A stretch of 64,000 nt of DNA from Streptomyces candidus. GTDB taxonomy: Bacteria; Actinomycetota; Actinomycetes; Streptomycetales; Streptomycetaceae. Every line of letters begins with the position of its first letter. Position 1 is the first letter of the stretch. This document shows, one piece after another, positions 17,247 through 26,045 of the stretch. The translations under genes and the position numbers were made by a program. The notes under the pieces were generated by a model that was given only the letters and a program-made list of their open reading frames with translations, made no database searches and was not told where the DNA came from. Location: the NCBI RefSeq assembly GCF_014207445.1, contig NZ_JACHEM010000009.1, positions 275,246-339,245 of the forward strand. The letters run 5' to 3'.

Positions 17247-18046
17247 TTGAGGCCCGCCTGACCGGCAGCGTCGGGGCCGCCGACGGCGAGCAGCGACTCG
17301 GCGCCGGAGCGCATCGTCTCGTCGACGACGGAGCCGTCACGCAGGAAGACCACCCGGTCGGCCCAGGCTGCGAAGCGCGGCTCGTGGGTGACGAGGATGC
17401 CGGCCGCGCCCGCCTCGCAACGCGCCCGCAGCAGGGCGAGGACGGACTCGCCGGTCTCGGAGTCCAGAGCACCGGTCGGCTCGTCCGCGAGCACCAGCCT
17501 GCGGTCGCCGACCAGGGCGCGGGCGATCGCCACGCGCTGCTGCTGGCCGCCGGACATCTCGTCCGGGAAGCGATCGGCGAGGTGCCCGAGGTCCATTTCT
17601 TCCAGGGCGGCGAGTGCGGAGACGCGGGCCTTGCGGGCGGAGAGGCCGTCGAGCTCGCGGGGCAGGGAGACGTTCTCGGCGGCGGTCAGTGCCGGGATGA
17701 GGTTGTAGTCCTGGAAGACGTAGCCGATGCTCCGGCGCCGCAGGGTGGCGAGTTGCTTGCGGCTGGCCCGGGTGATGTCGGTGCCCTCCACGACTACCCG
17801 CCCCGAGGTGGGACTGTCGAGGCCGCCCGCGATGGTGAGCAGGGTCGACTTGCCGGAGCCGGAGGGGCCCATGACCGCGACGAGTTCACCGGGCAGGACG
17901 GACAGGTTCACGCCGCGCAACGCGTGCACCTCGGTGGCGCCGCTGCCGTGCACGCGAGTCAGCTGCTCCAGTTGCAGCACGGGCTGGATACGCGATGGCT
18001 GCTGGGGCTGCTGTGGCTGCTGTGGCAGATGTGACTGGTCGGGCAT
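17243..18046 (-). CDS. ABC transporter ATP-binding protein, MacB/LolD type
   Basis: A 267-residue ATPase. Walker A is MGPSGSGKSTLL (about 60), the Q-loop is YVFQDYNLIPAL, the signature is MSGGQQQRVAIARAL and Walker B is LVLADEPTGALD, with the H-loop in ILVTHEPRFA. The subfamily is LolD/MacB (3.A.1.122-125), the usual partner of FtsX-like permeases. The first 20 residues contain a QQPQQPQQP run. I start at the ATG 18046 with GGGGGGA upstream. It overlaps the permease by 4 nt and lies 199 nt downstream of the padR gene, which probably controls the operon. Confidence 0.9.
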   Translation of the reverse strand: MPDQSHLPQQPQQPQQPSRIQPVLQLEQLTRVHGSGATEVHALRGVNLSVLPGELVAVMGPSGSGKSTLLTIAGGLDSPTSGRVVVEGTDITRASRKQLATLRRRSIGYVFQDYNLIPALTAAENVSLPRELDGLSARKARVSALAALEEMDLGHLADRFPDEMSGGQQQRVAIARALVGDRRLVLADEPTGALDSETGESVLALLRARCEAGAAGILVTHEPRFAAWADRVVFLRDGSVVDETMRSGAESLLAVGGPDAAGQAGLK

Positions 18047-18245
18047 GAGCGTGGGTCCCCCCTGGGAAGGCCGCACGGCAGGGGACGCCGGGCAGCGGTC
18101 GTACGGAAGTGGTGGTCGTACGGAAAGCGGTCGTCATGAAGCGGCGGTGCTTGTGAGACAGCGGTTGGTCGTGGGACCGCTGCGGTCGAGCGGCAGGCGG
18201 CTGCGTCGGGGCGGTGCCGTACCGGCGCGGTGAGGGCGAGAGGGC

Positions 18246-18920
18246 TCAGTGCCGGCCGAAACGGGCGGACGCGCTCCTCGGTTTCCGGCCGCCCGCCGCG
18301 GCGGCAGGGGCGGGGGACGGTTCGGAAGGTCCGGCCTGTGGCGGCGTCGCTCCCCGCGCGGCCGAGGCGGAGAGCCGGACCAGCCGGGACTCGGAGTGGT
18401 CGAGCCACCGGGCCTCGGCCTCGGTCTGGAAGATCAGCTGCTCAAGCACGAGCAGCCAGGCCATGTCGTCGCGGCCCCGGTGGGTCTCCTGCCCGACTCC
18501 GGACTCGACGGCGATCAACGCCTGCGCCTTGAGCCGGGTGTAGTCCTGCATCGCCTTCAGGGTCGCGTGCCGCTGAGCCTGGATGACGGCGCGGATGTCG
18601 ACGCCCGGTGCGCCGATCGCCATGGCGAGCTTGATGGCGAGCTCGTCGCGGGGCGGGCTGGTGCGGTCGACCGGACGCTCGAACCACTGGTGCAGTTCCG
18701 CGCGGCCCGCGTCGGTGATCGCGTACAGCGGGTGGCCCGCGTCGTCGTCGCCGTCGGGCGCGACCATGCCGTCACGTTCCAGTCGGCTGAGTGTCGTGTA
18801 GACCTGCCCGACGTTCAGCGGCCAGGTGGCACCGGTACGGGACTCGAACTCGGTGCGCAACTGGGAGCCGTAGCGAGGGCCCTGTTCCAGGAGGGCCAGA
18901 AGGCCGTGGCGGATCGACAT
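18246..18920 (-). CDS. PadR family transcriptional regulator
   Basis: A 224-residue PadR regulator. The winged HTH opens at MSIRHGLLALLEQGPRYGSQ and includes NVGQVYTTLSRLERDGMV. A Vir_C-like helical dimerisation domain follows, and an Ala/Pro/Arg-rich tail ends the protein. The start at 18920 sits at the edge of a near-perfect 24-bp palindrome (18919-18942), which points to strong autoregulation. On the minus strand CATACT lies 5 nt before the ATG, suggesting a leaderless message. PadR proteins commonly repress a neighbouring exporter and respond to its substrate; the ABC pair downstream is the likely target. Confidence 0.9.
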   Translation of the reverse strand: MSIRHGLLALLEQGPRYGSQLRTEFESRTGATWPLNVGQVYTTLSRLERDGMVAPDGDDDAGHPLYAITDAGRAELHQWFERPVDRTSPPRDELAIKLAMAIGAPGVDIRAVIQAQRHATLKAMQDYTRLKAQALIAVESGVGQETHRGRDDMAWLLVLEQLIFQTEAEARWLDHSESRLVRLSASAARGATPPQAGPSEPSPAPAAAAGGRKPRSASARFGRH

Positions 18921-18942
18921 ACTGAGTATGTATACCCAGTAT
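18919..18942. promoter_or_regulatory. PadR operator overlapping its own start
   Basis: The 24 bp read ATACT-n2-GTAT-n2-ATAC-n2-AGTAT, with arms ATACTG and CAGTAT. The ATAC/GTAT spacing is typical of PadR boxes. The site covers the start codon and the CATACT -10-like element. Confidence 0.8.
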
Positions 18943-19025
18943 GCGGGGTGTGGCAAGTGCGAGCAGTGCTGCGGGAGGCTTTCGGGGTAGCTCCGGTGGG
19001 ACGCGCAGAGCGCCGGGCGTGGGCC

Positions 19026-19724
19026 TCAGCCCGTGCGGCGAAGGCGCAGCGCGAGGAAGCCCAGCCCCAGTCCCACCAGGGCGATCCCGGTACCCAGCGG
19101 AAGCGGCCGGATGTCGAAGGTGCGAAGCGGCGGGACCGCCTGTGGCTCATCCGACGGGTGCGACCGCCGTGTCGGGCGGGTCGTGTGCGGGGTGACAGGC
19201 GCGGACGGACGTGTCTTCGGAAGGCGGCGTACGGGCGGGGCCTGCGGGACGGACACCCGGAACGGATGTACCTCTTCCGGGTCGGGTGCCCGGCCGGGCC
19301 TGGTCCTTCCGACTCCCGCGAGCCGCCCTGCGAGCTGCTCGGAAGAGGGATCCGCGAGGCGATGACCCACGCCGCGCGGGCCGGGCGAGGCGACCAGGCC
19401 GGTCAAGGCGGGCAGGTTGATCAGGTGGCGGAAACCGGCCGGGCCAGGAGAGCCGGACGAAACGGGCGGGGCGACCGAGCCGGGGGCACCCGTTCGGCCG
19501 CGGCTGACCGAACCTTGCACGCCCGGTGCGCGGGTGACCGGCCCGAGCGGGGTGTGCGCCTTCGCGGAACCGGCCGGAGCGGTGAACCCCGCTGGGGTGC
19601 TGAACCCCGCCGGAGGTGCGAACCCCGCCGGTGGTGTGGGGCCCGCCGCGTGGGCCGGGAGTCCGCACCAGCACAGGGCCGCCGCCAGCGCGGCCGCGAC
19701 GTGTGTACGGAACCTTGGAGCCAT
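19026..19724 (-). CDS. secreted Pro/Ala-rich protein with C-terminal anchor
   Basis: A 232-residue protein I do not recognise. The start MAPRFRTHVAAALAAALCWC and the AHAAG cleavage-like site form a signal peptide. The repeated motif PAGF occurs at about 25-45. A long low-complexity Pro/Gly/Arg region follows. The C-terminus has one hydrophobic segment (GTGIALVGLGLGFLALRL) ending in RRTG. This resembles a cell-surface protein held by a C-terminal membrane helix. There is no sortase LPXTG motif. It lies between padR and the kinase gene on the same strand, with no clear functional link. Confidence 0.6.
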   Translation of the reverse strand: MAPRFRTHVAAALAAALCWCGLPAHAAGPTPPAGFAPPAGFSTPAGFTAPAGSAKAHTPLGPVTRAPGVQGSVSRGRTGAPGSVAPPVSSGSPGPAGFRHLINLPALTGLVASPGPRGVGHRLADPSSEQLAGRLAGVGRTRPGRAPDPEEVHPFRVSVPQAPPVRRLPKTRPSAPVTPHTTRPTRRSHPSDEPQAVPPLRTFDIRPLPLGTGIALVGLGLGFLALRLRRTG

Positions 19725-19909
19725 GGGGCGACCGCCTCCCGTCCGGTACCGCCGAGCCTGCCGAAGCAAGCGTCACACGCCGCGACAAAACGGGCACTCG
19801 GACCGGTCCGAACGGAAGCGGAGGTACTCCTCGGCGCGTACGGCGGCCGACTGCCGCCGATGGACCGGGCTGCCGGCCGGGTGCACCGCCGTGACCGCGC
19901 CGCGGACGG

Positions 19910-21559
19910 CTACTGCGGCGGGTTGCCCGTCGAGACCGTCAGCTCGATGGTGGTCTTCTCCGGGTCGATCGCGTAGCCCGCGCCCGGGTACTGCTCGATG
20001 ACCGTCTCCTCGCCCCACTGGTTCTCGTCGATCGGCTTCTCCCGGACCTTCCAGCCGGCCTCCCGGAGGCACTCCTTCACGGAGCGGACGTTCTTGTAGA
20101 TGAAGTCGGGCGTCTGGACCTTGGTGGGGTCGAGCTCGTCCTCCTTCGGAACGGTGCATTCCGTGGACTTGATCGTCTTTGACCGGTCGGGCCCCTTGAA
20201 GCCGGCCTTCTGCCCGGCAGTCTGCCCTGCGCCCTCGTTGTCGGAGGGCTTGTCCGTCGGCTGGAGGGCGTAGACCACGCCCCCGATCGCGACCAGCGCG
20301 ATCACGATCGCCCCGATGATCAGCGGCATGCTGTTCTTCCTGGGGGCGGGAACGGGCGTGTGGGGGCCCTGCGCCGAGTGCTGTCCGTAAGGCATGGGCG
20401 TCGGCGGCGGTGTCGAGTATCCCGGCTGCTGCGGGTACCCGTACGCACCCTGCGGAGCGGGCGTCGGATGCGCGGTCGGCACCGGGGTCGCCGCCCCGTA
20501 CGGGCCCGGCGTCGGCGGCAGGTACGGCGTCTGCACGTGGCCCGAAGGGACCTGCCCGCTCTGGTCGACCGGCGGGAACACCGCCGAACCGACACCGGAG
20601 CCGCTGCCCTGGGCCGGCCCGCTGCCCGGAACGATGGCCGGTGCGGCGCCGGGCTGGACGGTGGTGAGCACGCGCGCGCACTCGTCGGCCATCGCGGCGG
20701 CGCTCGGGAAGCGCTCGTTCGGGTTCTTCTTCAGCGCGCGGGCGACGAGCGCGTCGACGGCGGGCGGGATCGTCCGGTTGATGGAGGACGGAGCGACCGG
20801 CTCCTCCTGGACGTGCGCGTACGCGATGGCCAGTGGCGAGTCCGCCTCGAACGGGAGCCGCCCGGTGAGCAGCTGGAACAGCATGATGCCGACCGAGTAG
20901 AGGTCGGAGCGGGCGTCCACACCGCGCCCCAGCGCCTGCTCGGGCGAGAGGTACTGGGGGGTGCCGACGACCATGCCGGTCTGCGTCATCGACGTGACGC
21001 CGGACTGCATCGCGCGGGCGATGCCGAAGTCCATGACCTTGACGACGCCGCGCTTGGTCATCATCACGTTGCCGGGCTTGATGTCGCGGTGCACCAGGCC
21101 CATCTCGTGGCTGGTCTCCAGCGCTGCCAGCACGTCCGAGGTGATCTTCAGGGCCTTGTCGGCGGGCATCGCGCCGTGCCGCTGGATGTCGGCGGCCAGG
21201 ACCGAACCGAGCGGACTGCCCTCGACGTACTCCATGACGATGTACGGCATGGGGGCCTCGCCGGCCGCGCCGGAGCCGGCGTACTGCACCGTGTCCTCGC
21301 CGGTGTCGAAGACCGAGACGATGTTGGGGTGCGAGAGCTTGGCCACAGCCTGTGCCTCGCGCCGGAACCGCTCGCGGAAGGCAGCCTCGCGGCCGAGTTC
21401 CGTATGCAATGTCTTGATCGCGACCTGGCGGTCGAGTGCCGAGTCGTACGCGAGGTAGACGGACGCCATGCCGCCCTCACCGAGGAGATCGCGGAGCTGG
21501 TACCGACCACCTGCCACCGAGCCGCCCGCGTACCGGCCCTGTGTGCCGTCCTGGCTCAT
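19910..21559 (-). CDS. PknB-type Ser/Thr kinase with one PASTA domain
   Basis: A 549-residue transmembrane kinase. The kinase domain is about residues 18-285: glycine loop LLGEGGMASVYL, Lys in VAIKTL, catalytic HRDIKPGN near 155, DFG in VMDFGIARA and APE-equivalent SPEQALG. A Pro/Gly/Tyr-rich juxtamembrane linker follows. The single helix MPLIIGAIVIALVAIGGVVY is near 411. One extracytoplasmic PASTA domain (residues about 465-545) ends ELTVSTGNPPQ. PASTA domains bind peptidoglycan or lipid II fragments, so this kinase probably senses the wall; usual PknB has four, this has one. It diverges from a second kinase. It resembles the SCO3820/3821 kinase pair of S. coelicolor. Confidence 0.9.
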   Translation of the reverse strand: MSQDGTQGRYAGGSVAGGRYQLRDLLGEGGMASVYLAYDSALDRQVAIKTLHTELGREAAFRERFRREAQAVAKLSHPNIVSVFDTGEDTVQYAGSGAAGEAPMPYIVMEYVEGSPLGSVLAADIQRHGAMPADKALKITSDVLAALETSHEMGLVHRDIKPGNVMMTKRGVVKVMDFGIARAMQSGVTSMTQTGMVVGTPQYLSPEQALGRGVDARSDLYSVGIMLFQLLTGRLPFEADSPLAIAYAHVQEEPVAPSSINRTIPPAVDALVARALKKNPNERFPSAAAMADECARVLTTVQPGAAPAIVPGSGPAQGSGSGVGSAVFPPVDQSGQVPSGHVQTPYLPPTPGPYGAATPVPTAHPTPAPQGAYGYPQQPGYSTPPPTPMPYGQHSAQGPHTPVPAPRKNSMPLIIGAIVIALVAIGGVVYALQPTDKPSDNEGAGQTAGQKAGFKGPDRSKTIKSTECTVPKEDELDPTKVQTPDFIYKNVRSVKECLREAGWKVREKPIDENQWGEETVIEQYPGAGYAIDPEKTTIELTVSTGNPPQ

Positions 21560-21912
21560 GACTGTGCATCCCCCTCGGCGCGGCGGTTCCGCGTCAGTCC
21601 ATCGCTGCTTGCCCCTGGAGACAATCCGCGATCATCCCGCATTACGGGCCAAGTCTGCCCGAGGGCACCGACACGTCAAGCGAGGTGCCCGATCCGTGAC
21701 CGTACGCGCAAGGAAGAGTCTCGGAAGCGTTACCCACGGCGCCTCGACGGGTGGGTAATTTGCACGGGTACAGGCGCAACGGTTTTGATGGCAGGTCCTT
21801 CGGGGAGCAGGGGCCCCTCCTAGGAGGCTGTAGCGTGACGTGGCGGAGAACCATGGGACGACCGCGACGCGCTGCGTGCGCCGACGCGGACAGATGATGA
21901 CGGCGAGGACTG
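21560..21912. other. divergent promoter region between two kinases
   Basis: About 350 bp with no gene. It is more AT-rich around 21755-21795 (GGTAATTTGCAC and GGTTTTGATGG), where promoters for one or both kinases may lie. I see no clear palindromic operator. Confidence 0.4.
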
Positions 21913-23625
21913 ATGGCACCCGAACCCGAGGACACCGGCGGTGGAGTGTCTGACCTGCCGGAATCGTTCGGTATGGGCGGACTTGTCGGTGACGGCCGCT
22001 ACCGGCTGACCCACCGTCTCGGTCGCGGCGGCATGGCGGAGGTCTTCGCTGCGGAGGACGTACGGCTCGGCCGCACGGTCGCGGTGAAGCTGCTGCGTTC
22101 CGACCTGGCCGAGGACCCGGTCGCCAAGGCCCGCTTCACGCGCGAGGCCCAGTCGGTCGCCGGCCTCAACCACCATGCCGTGGTCGCCGTGTACGACTCC
22201 GGCGAGGACCGTATCGGCGGCAACCTCGTGCCGTACATCGTGATGGAGCTCGTCGAGGGCAACACCATCCGCGACCTGCTGCTCAACGCCGAGGCCCCGG
22301 GCCCCGAGCAGGCGCTGATCATCGTCTCCGGAGTGCTCGAAGCGCTCGCCTACAGCCACCAGCACGGCATCGTGCACCGCGACATCAAGCCCGCGAACGT
22401 GATCATCACGCACAGCGGCGCCGTCAAGGTCATGGACTTCGGCATCGCACGCGCCCTGCACGGCGTGCAGTCGACGATGACGCAGACCGGCATGGTCATG
22501 GGCACCCCGCAGTACCTCTCCCCCGAGCAGGCGCTCGGCAAGGCCGTCGACCATCGCTCCGACCTGTACGCCACGGGCTGCCTGCTGTACGAGCTGCTCG
22601 CGCTGCGGCCCCCCTTCATGGGCGAGACGCCGCTTTCGGTGGTCTACCAGCACGTGCAGGACCTCCCCGTCCCGCCCTCCGAGATGTCGGACGTGGCCCC
22701 GCCGGAGCTCGACGGCCTGGCCATGCGCGCCCTCGCGAAGGACCCGGACGACCGGTTCCAGAGCGCGGAGGAGATGCGCGGGCTGGTCCAGTACGGCCTC
22801 CAGATGCTCCAGCAGCAGGGCAGCCACACCGGCACCTGGAACACCGGCCCCGTCGTGATGCACGAGTCCGGCTACACCCCGGCGCACGGCACCGCCGCCA
22901 CCGCCGCGATGGGCCACCCGCAGCACAGCGACACCTCGCAGTTCCGGCCGGGCGGCGCCATGCTCCCGCCCGGCAACCCGCACGACGGGTCCTCCTACGA
23001 CGAGAGCTACGACGACCGCCGCCCGGGACGCGGCAAGGTGTGGATCTTCGCGATCCTCGCCCTGCTGGCGATCGCGGCCGGCGTGGTCTACGCGACGACG
23101 AGGGGCACCGAGGACGACGGGCCGAACCCGAACCCGACGACTGTCTCCAGCACGCCGTCCCCCACCGACGGCAGCACCCCCTCGCCCACCGGCGAGGACG
23201 AGACCCCCGGCGGGGGCGGCGAGGACACCGGCAACGGGTCCTCGACCGGCAGCAGCTCGACCGGCGGCAACCCCGTGCCCCCGCCGCCGGCCAAGAAGCC
23301 CTCGAAGACCCCTACCACGGAGCCGACCAAGGAGCCGACGGGCGATCCCACCGGCCCCGGCGGAACTCCCGGCGGCACCCCCGGCGGCGGCGTCGCCGAC
23401 GGCGGCGCGGCTCCCGGCGGTGCCGCTCCGGGCGGCGCGGCTCCCGGTGGCGCCGGGGACGGCGGTGCGGCTCCCGGTGGTGCCGGGGACGGCGGCGCTG
23501 CCCCTGGTGGTGCGGCTCCCGGCGGTGCCGGGGACGGCGGTGCGGCTCCCGGCGGTGCCGGTGACGCGGGTGCCGGTGACGCCGGCGCGGCCCCGGGCGG
23601 CGCCGTGGAGGGCGCTACTCCCTGA
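21913..23625 (+). CDS. Ser/Thr kinase with Gly/Ala/Pro-repeat extracellular tail
   Basis: A 570-residue transmembrane kinase. The kinase domain is about 30-290: RLGRGGMAEVFA, Lys in VAVKLL, HRDIKPAN near 155, VMDFGIARA and GTPQYLSPEQ. A linker to about 370 leads to the helix VWIFAILALLAIAAGVVY. The outside part has no PASTA domain. It starts with a Thr/Ser/Pro stalk (STPSPTDGSTPSP), then a Lys/Pro/Thr run, and ends with about 70 residues of GGAAP/GGAGD repeats. It is a close paralogue of the divergent kinase in the catalytic half but differs wholly outside. The repeat tail may span or contact the wall; its ligand is unknown. Confidence 0.9.
   Translation: MAPEPEDTGGGVSDLPESFGMGGLVGDGRYRLTHRLGRGGMAEVFAAEDVRLGRTVAVKLLRSDLAEDPVAKARFTREAQSVAGLNHHAVVAVYDSGEDRIGGNLVPYIVMELVEGNTIRDLLLNAEAPGPEQALIIVSGVLEALAYSHQHGIVHRDIKPANVIITHSGAVKVMDFGIARALHGVQSTMTQTGMVMGTPQYLSPEQALGKAVDHRSDLYATGCLLYELLALRPPFMGETPLSVVYQHVQDLPVPPSEMSDVAPPELDGLAMRALAKDPDDRFQSAEEMRGLVQYGLQMLQQQGSHTGTWNTGPVVMHESGYTPAHGTAATAAMGHPQHSDTSQFRPGGAMLPPGNPHDGSSYDESYDDRRPGRGKVWIFAILALLAIAAGVVYATTRGTEDDGPNPNPTTVSSTPSPTDGSTPSPTGEDETPGGGGEDTGNGSSTGSSSTGGNPVPPPPAKKPSKTPTTEPTKEPTGDPTGPGGTPGGTPGGGVADGGAAPGGAAPGGAAPGGAGDGGAAPGGAGDGGAAPGGAAPGGAGDGGAAPGGAGDAGAGDAGAAPGGAVEGATP
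23401..23613 (+). repeat. in-gene Gly/Ala/Pro coding repeat
   Basis: Imperfect 15-nt units encoding GGAAP and GGAGD, arranged in higher-order blocks, make up the last 70 residues of the second kinase. Such arrays expand and contract by slippage. Confidence 0.85.
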
Positions 23626-23708
23626 CCGGTCCGTCGCCGTACGGACGCGGTCGCGGACAACCGGACCGAGGGGGCCGCGGACGAGCGGAGTGCCCGGTCG
23701 CCGGGGCC

Positions 23709-24809
23709 TCACCCCGCGAAGGCGTCCAGCACTGCCTCGTACTCCGCGGTCCACCAGACCGCCAGGGCCGACACCGCAGGAAACTGCGGGTCGGCCCTTC
23801 GGTCGTGCAGCTGGTAGCGCCAGCGCAGTATCCAGAAGTCGTTGAGCCGCTCCCACCACACCCGGTGCACGGCGGCGGCCAGCTCGTCCTCCCCCGCGCC
23901 CGCCGTGCGGCGGTACGCGCGCGCGTACGCGCGTGCCTTGTCCAGCTCCAGGCGGCCGTCCGGCCGTACGAAGAAGATGGCGGCCGCACGTACCGCCTCC
24001 TCCGCACGCGGCTGCACCGCGAGCCGGTCCCAGTCGACGATCGCCGCGGGCTCGGCGTCCCGGTAGAGCAGGTTGAGCGGGTGGAAGTCGCCGTGCACCC
24101 AACCAGTGGCCGGCTCGGCGCCCGTCGGCGGTCGCCGGTGCGCGTGCCGCTCCAGAAGGACGCGGCGCTCCAGGAGGCGGTGTTCGGCCAGTAGGTCGAA
24201 GGCGTCACGGGGGTGCCGGCGACGGGCCAGCAGGAGCAGCTCGTCGATCGTCTCGAAGGTGTCGAGGGGGTCCGCGCTCATCAGCCCGCCGTCGCGGCCC
24301 GCTTCGGACTCCATGACCTGGTCCAGGCAGGTGTGCACGACGCCCAGGAGGGCGCCCAGACGCAGTGACTCGATCGCGGTGAGCTGGGCGCCGTCGCGGT
24401 GCCTGCCGTCGACCCAGGGGTGCAGGGCGTAGCAGCGCCCGCCGATCACGGCGACGGTGTCGCCGCGGGTGTCCGCGACGGGCGGGGCGACCGGCACGCC
24501 CAGTTCCTTCAGGCGTTGGGTGGCCCGGTGCTGGCGGGCGATGGCGGTCCGGTCGCCGTCGAGGTGGTGCTTGAGGAAGTAGTCGCCGCGGGTGGTGGCA
24601 AGCCGGAACCCGTGGTTGAGCAGGCCCTGGGCGACCCGCACGCAGGACAGTGGCTTTCCCGGGGCGGCGTACCGGCGCAGCAGTTCACCGACCGGCGGGG
24701 CGGGCGCGGCGGCCGTGTGCGCGGTCGGGGTGCGTGCCGTGCGTACGGGCGTGGTCGCTTCGTTCGCGGGCTCGGCCGGTGCGGGGGCGGGTGCGGAGGG
24801 GCGCGGCAC
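23709..24809 (-). CDS. aminoglycoside phosphotransferase (APH)-fold protein
   Basis: A 366-residue protein of the APH/choline-kinase superfamily. The ATP-lobe Lys is in DYFLKHHLDG, the catalytic Brenner motif is WVHGDFHPLNLL near 238, and the metal site is AIVDWDRLAV. The first 38 residues are Pro/Ala/Thr-rich. Many members are small-molecule kinases; this one looks like a metabolic or homoserine-kinase-like member and need not confer drug resistance. The GTG start at 24809 has TAACAT 7 nt upstream and no ribosome site, suggesting a leaderless message. It lies just downstream of the split-barrel gene on the same strand. Confidence 0.78.
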   Translation of the reverse strand: MPRPSAPAPAPAEPANEATTPVRTARTPTAHTAAAPAPPVGELLRRYAAPGKPLSCVRVAQGLLNHGFRLATTRGDYFLKHHLDGDRTAIARQHRATQRLKELGVPVAPPVADTRGDTVAVIGGRCYALHPWVDGRHRDGAQLTAIESLRLGALLGVVHTCLDQVMESEAGRDGGLMSADPLDTFETIDELLLLARRRHPRDAFDLLAEHRLLERRVLLERHAHRRPPTGAEPATGWVHGDFHPLNLLYRDAEPAAIVDWDRLAVQPRAEEAVRAAAIFFVRPDGRLELDKARAYARAYRRTAGAGEDELAAAVHRVWWERLNDFWILRWRYQLHDRRADPQFPAVSALAVWWTAEYEAVLDAFAG

Positions 24810-24844
24810 CCGGCAGATGTTAGATCACCAGCGACAGTGCGGTG

Positions 24845-25282
24845 TCACACCGTGTGCTGGAGCTGCCGCGGCACGGAGCCCTCCATGGAGTGCACCAGGT
24901 AGAACTGCGGGTCGATCCGCATGTGGACGGGCTCGAACGGCCGCCCTTCGATCAGCGCGGGGCCGGACCCGAAGAGTTCCAGTTCGGCGTCGGTCGGCTC
25001 CACGATCCGGGCCTCACCGGTGGCCTGGACGGACCACAGCACGCTCGCGCCGGAGTTGAAGTTGTCGGCCTCGTAGGCGACCACACTGCCGTTGCACGCC
25101 TCGTGGTACCCGTACCCGGCGTGCATGCACAGCAGGAGCGTGCCGTCGGTGACGACATGGCGTGCCACGGCCAGGAACGGCAGCGCGCGCATGCTGGTGG
25201 CGACCCTGCCGTACGGGACGGAGGTCAGCAGCTCGATGGCACGGAGCCTGTTGGTGTGGGGCATGCGTTCACTCTGCGCCAT
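24845..25282 (-). CDS. pyridoxamine 5'-phosphate oxidase-fold (flavin split-barrel) protein
   Basis: A 145-residue split-barrel protein. Recognisable parts are RAIELLTSVPYGRVATSMR, LPFLAVARHVVTDGTLLLCM, SVVAYEADNF and the SVQATGEARIVEP strand. Relatives bind FMN or F420; the true cofactor and substrate cannot be read from sequence. The start at 25282 is one option and the ATG at 25264 (MPHTNR) the other. Directly upstream is a GGGACCTAGGTCTC element like a DosR/DevR box, and the orphan response regulator gene at 25.4-26.0 kb is next. That suggests hypoxia- or redox-type control, as for several split-barrel genes in DosR-like regulons. Confidence 0.75.
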   Translation of the reverse strand: MAQSERMPHTNRLRAIELLTSVPYGRVATSMRALPFLAVARHVVTDGTLLLCMHAGYGYHEACNGSVVAYEADNFNSGASVLWSVQATGEARIVEPTDAELELFGSGPALIEGRPFEPVHMRIDPQFYLVHSMEGSVPRQLQHTV

Positions 25283-25300
25283 CCACGGGGCGCCCCAAAA

Positions 25301-25314
25301 GAGACCTAGGTCCC
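25301..25314 (-). promoter_or_regulatory. DosR/DevR-like box upstream of the split-barrel gene
   Basis: GAGACCTAGGTCCC, with a perfect central palindrome GACCTAGGTC, resembles the dormancy box core GGGAC-n4-GTCCC. It lies 19-32 nt upstream of the ATG at 25282. The neighbouring response regulator belongs to the family that binds such boxes. Confidence 0.5.
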
Positions 25315-25382
25315 GAGATGGGTCACAAAAACGCCTGATCAGGGGAGTGCGGTGCGGACGGCGACGCGCGTGAACCGGCTGG

Positions 25383-26045
25383 TCAGCGGCGTTCTTCCGC
25401 CTGCATCCGGGCCACGTAGGCGGCAGCCTGCGAGCGCCTTTCCATGCCGAGCTTGGAGAGCAGGCTGGAGACGTAGTTCTTGATCGTCTTTTCGGCGAGG
25501 TGCAGGCGTTCGCCGATCACCCGGTTGGTGAGACCCTCGCCGATCAGGTCGAGGATCTTGCGTTCCTGCTCGGTGAGGTTGGCGAGCCGCTGGTCACCCT
25601 TGGCGTTGTTGCCGGCCCGCAGGCGCTCCAGGACGCGGGCGGTGGCCACCGGGTCGAGAAGGGACTTGCCCGCCGCCACGTCCCGCACGGCCGAGAGAAG
25701 TTCACTGCCGCGGATCGCCTTGAGGACATAGCCGGACGCACCGGCCATGATCGCGTCGAAAAGGGCCTCGTCGTCCGCGAAGGAAGTGAGCATCAGACAT
25801 TTGATGTCCTCGTTCTGCGAACGGACTTCGCGGCAGACCTCCACACCGCTGCCGTCCGGCAGCCGCACGTCGAGCACGGCTACGTCAGGACGGGTCGCAG
25901 GGATCCTGACCAGGGCATCTGCTGCTGTTCCGGCTTCTCCGACGACTTCGATGTCGTCCTCGACGGAGAGCAATTCGTGGACGCCACGCCTGACGACTTC
26001 GTGGTCATCAAGAAGGAAAACGGTGATTTTGCCTGTTTCGCGCAC
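25383..26045 (-). CDS. NarL/DosR-type orphan response regulator
   Basis: A 220-residue response regulator. The receiver domain begins ITVFLLDDHEVVRRGVHELL with the phospho-Asp in AVLDVRLPDGSG, a Thr/Ser switch in LMLTSFADD and the Lys in YVLKAIRG. The LuxR HTH spans LTEQERKILDLIGEGLTNRV to EKTIKNYVSSLLSKLGM. It looks closest to DevR/DosR. I start it at GTG 26045 with GAGGA 8 nt upstream; a longer frame to 26177 would add unrelated sequence. No sensor kinase gene is adjacent, so it is an orphan. In S. coelicolor the orphan regulator SCO3818 holds this place beside a bkd cluster. Confidence 0.9.
   Translation of the reverse strand: MRETGKITVFLLDDHEVVRRGVHELLSVEDDIEVVGEAGTAADALVRIPATRPDVAVLDVRLPDGSGVEVCREVRSQNEDIKCLMLTSFADDEALFDAIMAGASGYVLKAIRGSELLSAVRDVAAGKSLLDPVATARVLERLRAGNNAKGDQRLANLTEQERKILDLIGEGLTNRVIGERLHLAEKTIKNYVSSLLSKLGMERRSQAAAYVARMQAEERR

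Noticed and set aside
23709..24809. Antibiotic resistance aminoglycoside phosphotransferase
   Set aside because: It has the APH fold, but there is no specific resistance signature and the context is housekeeping. A metabolic small-molecule kinase is as likely.
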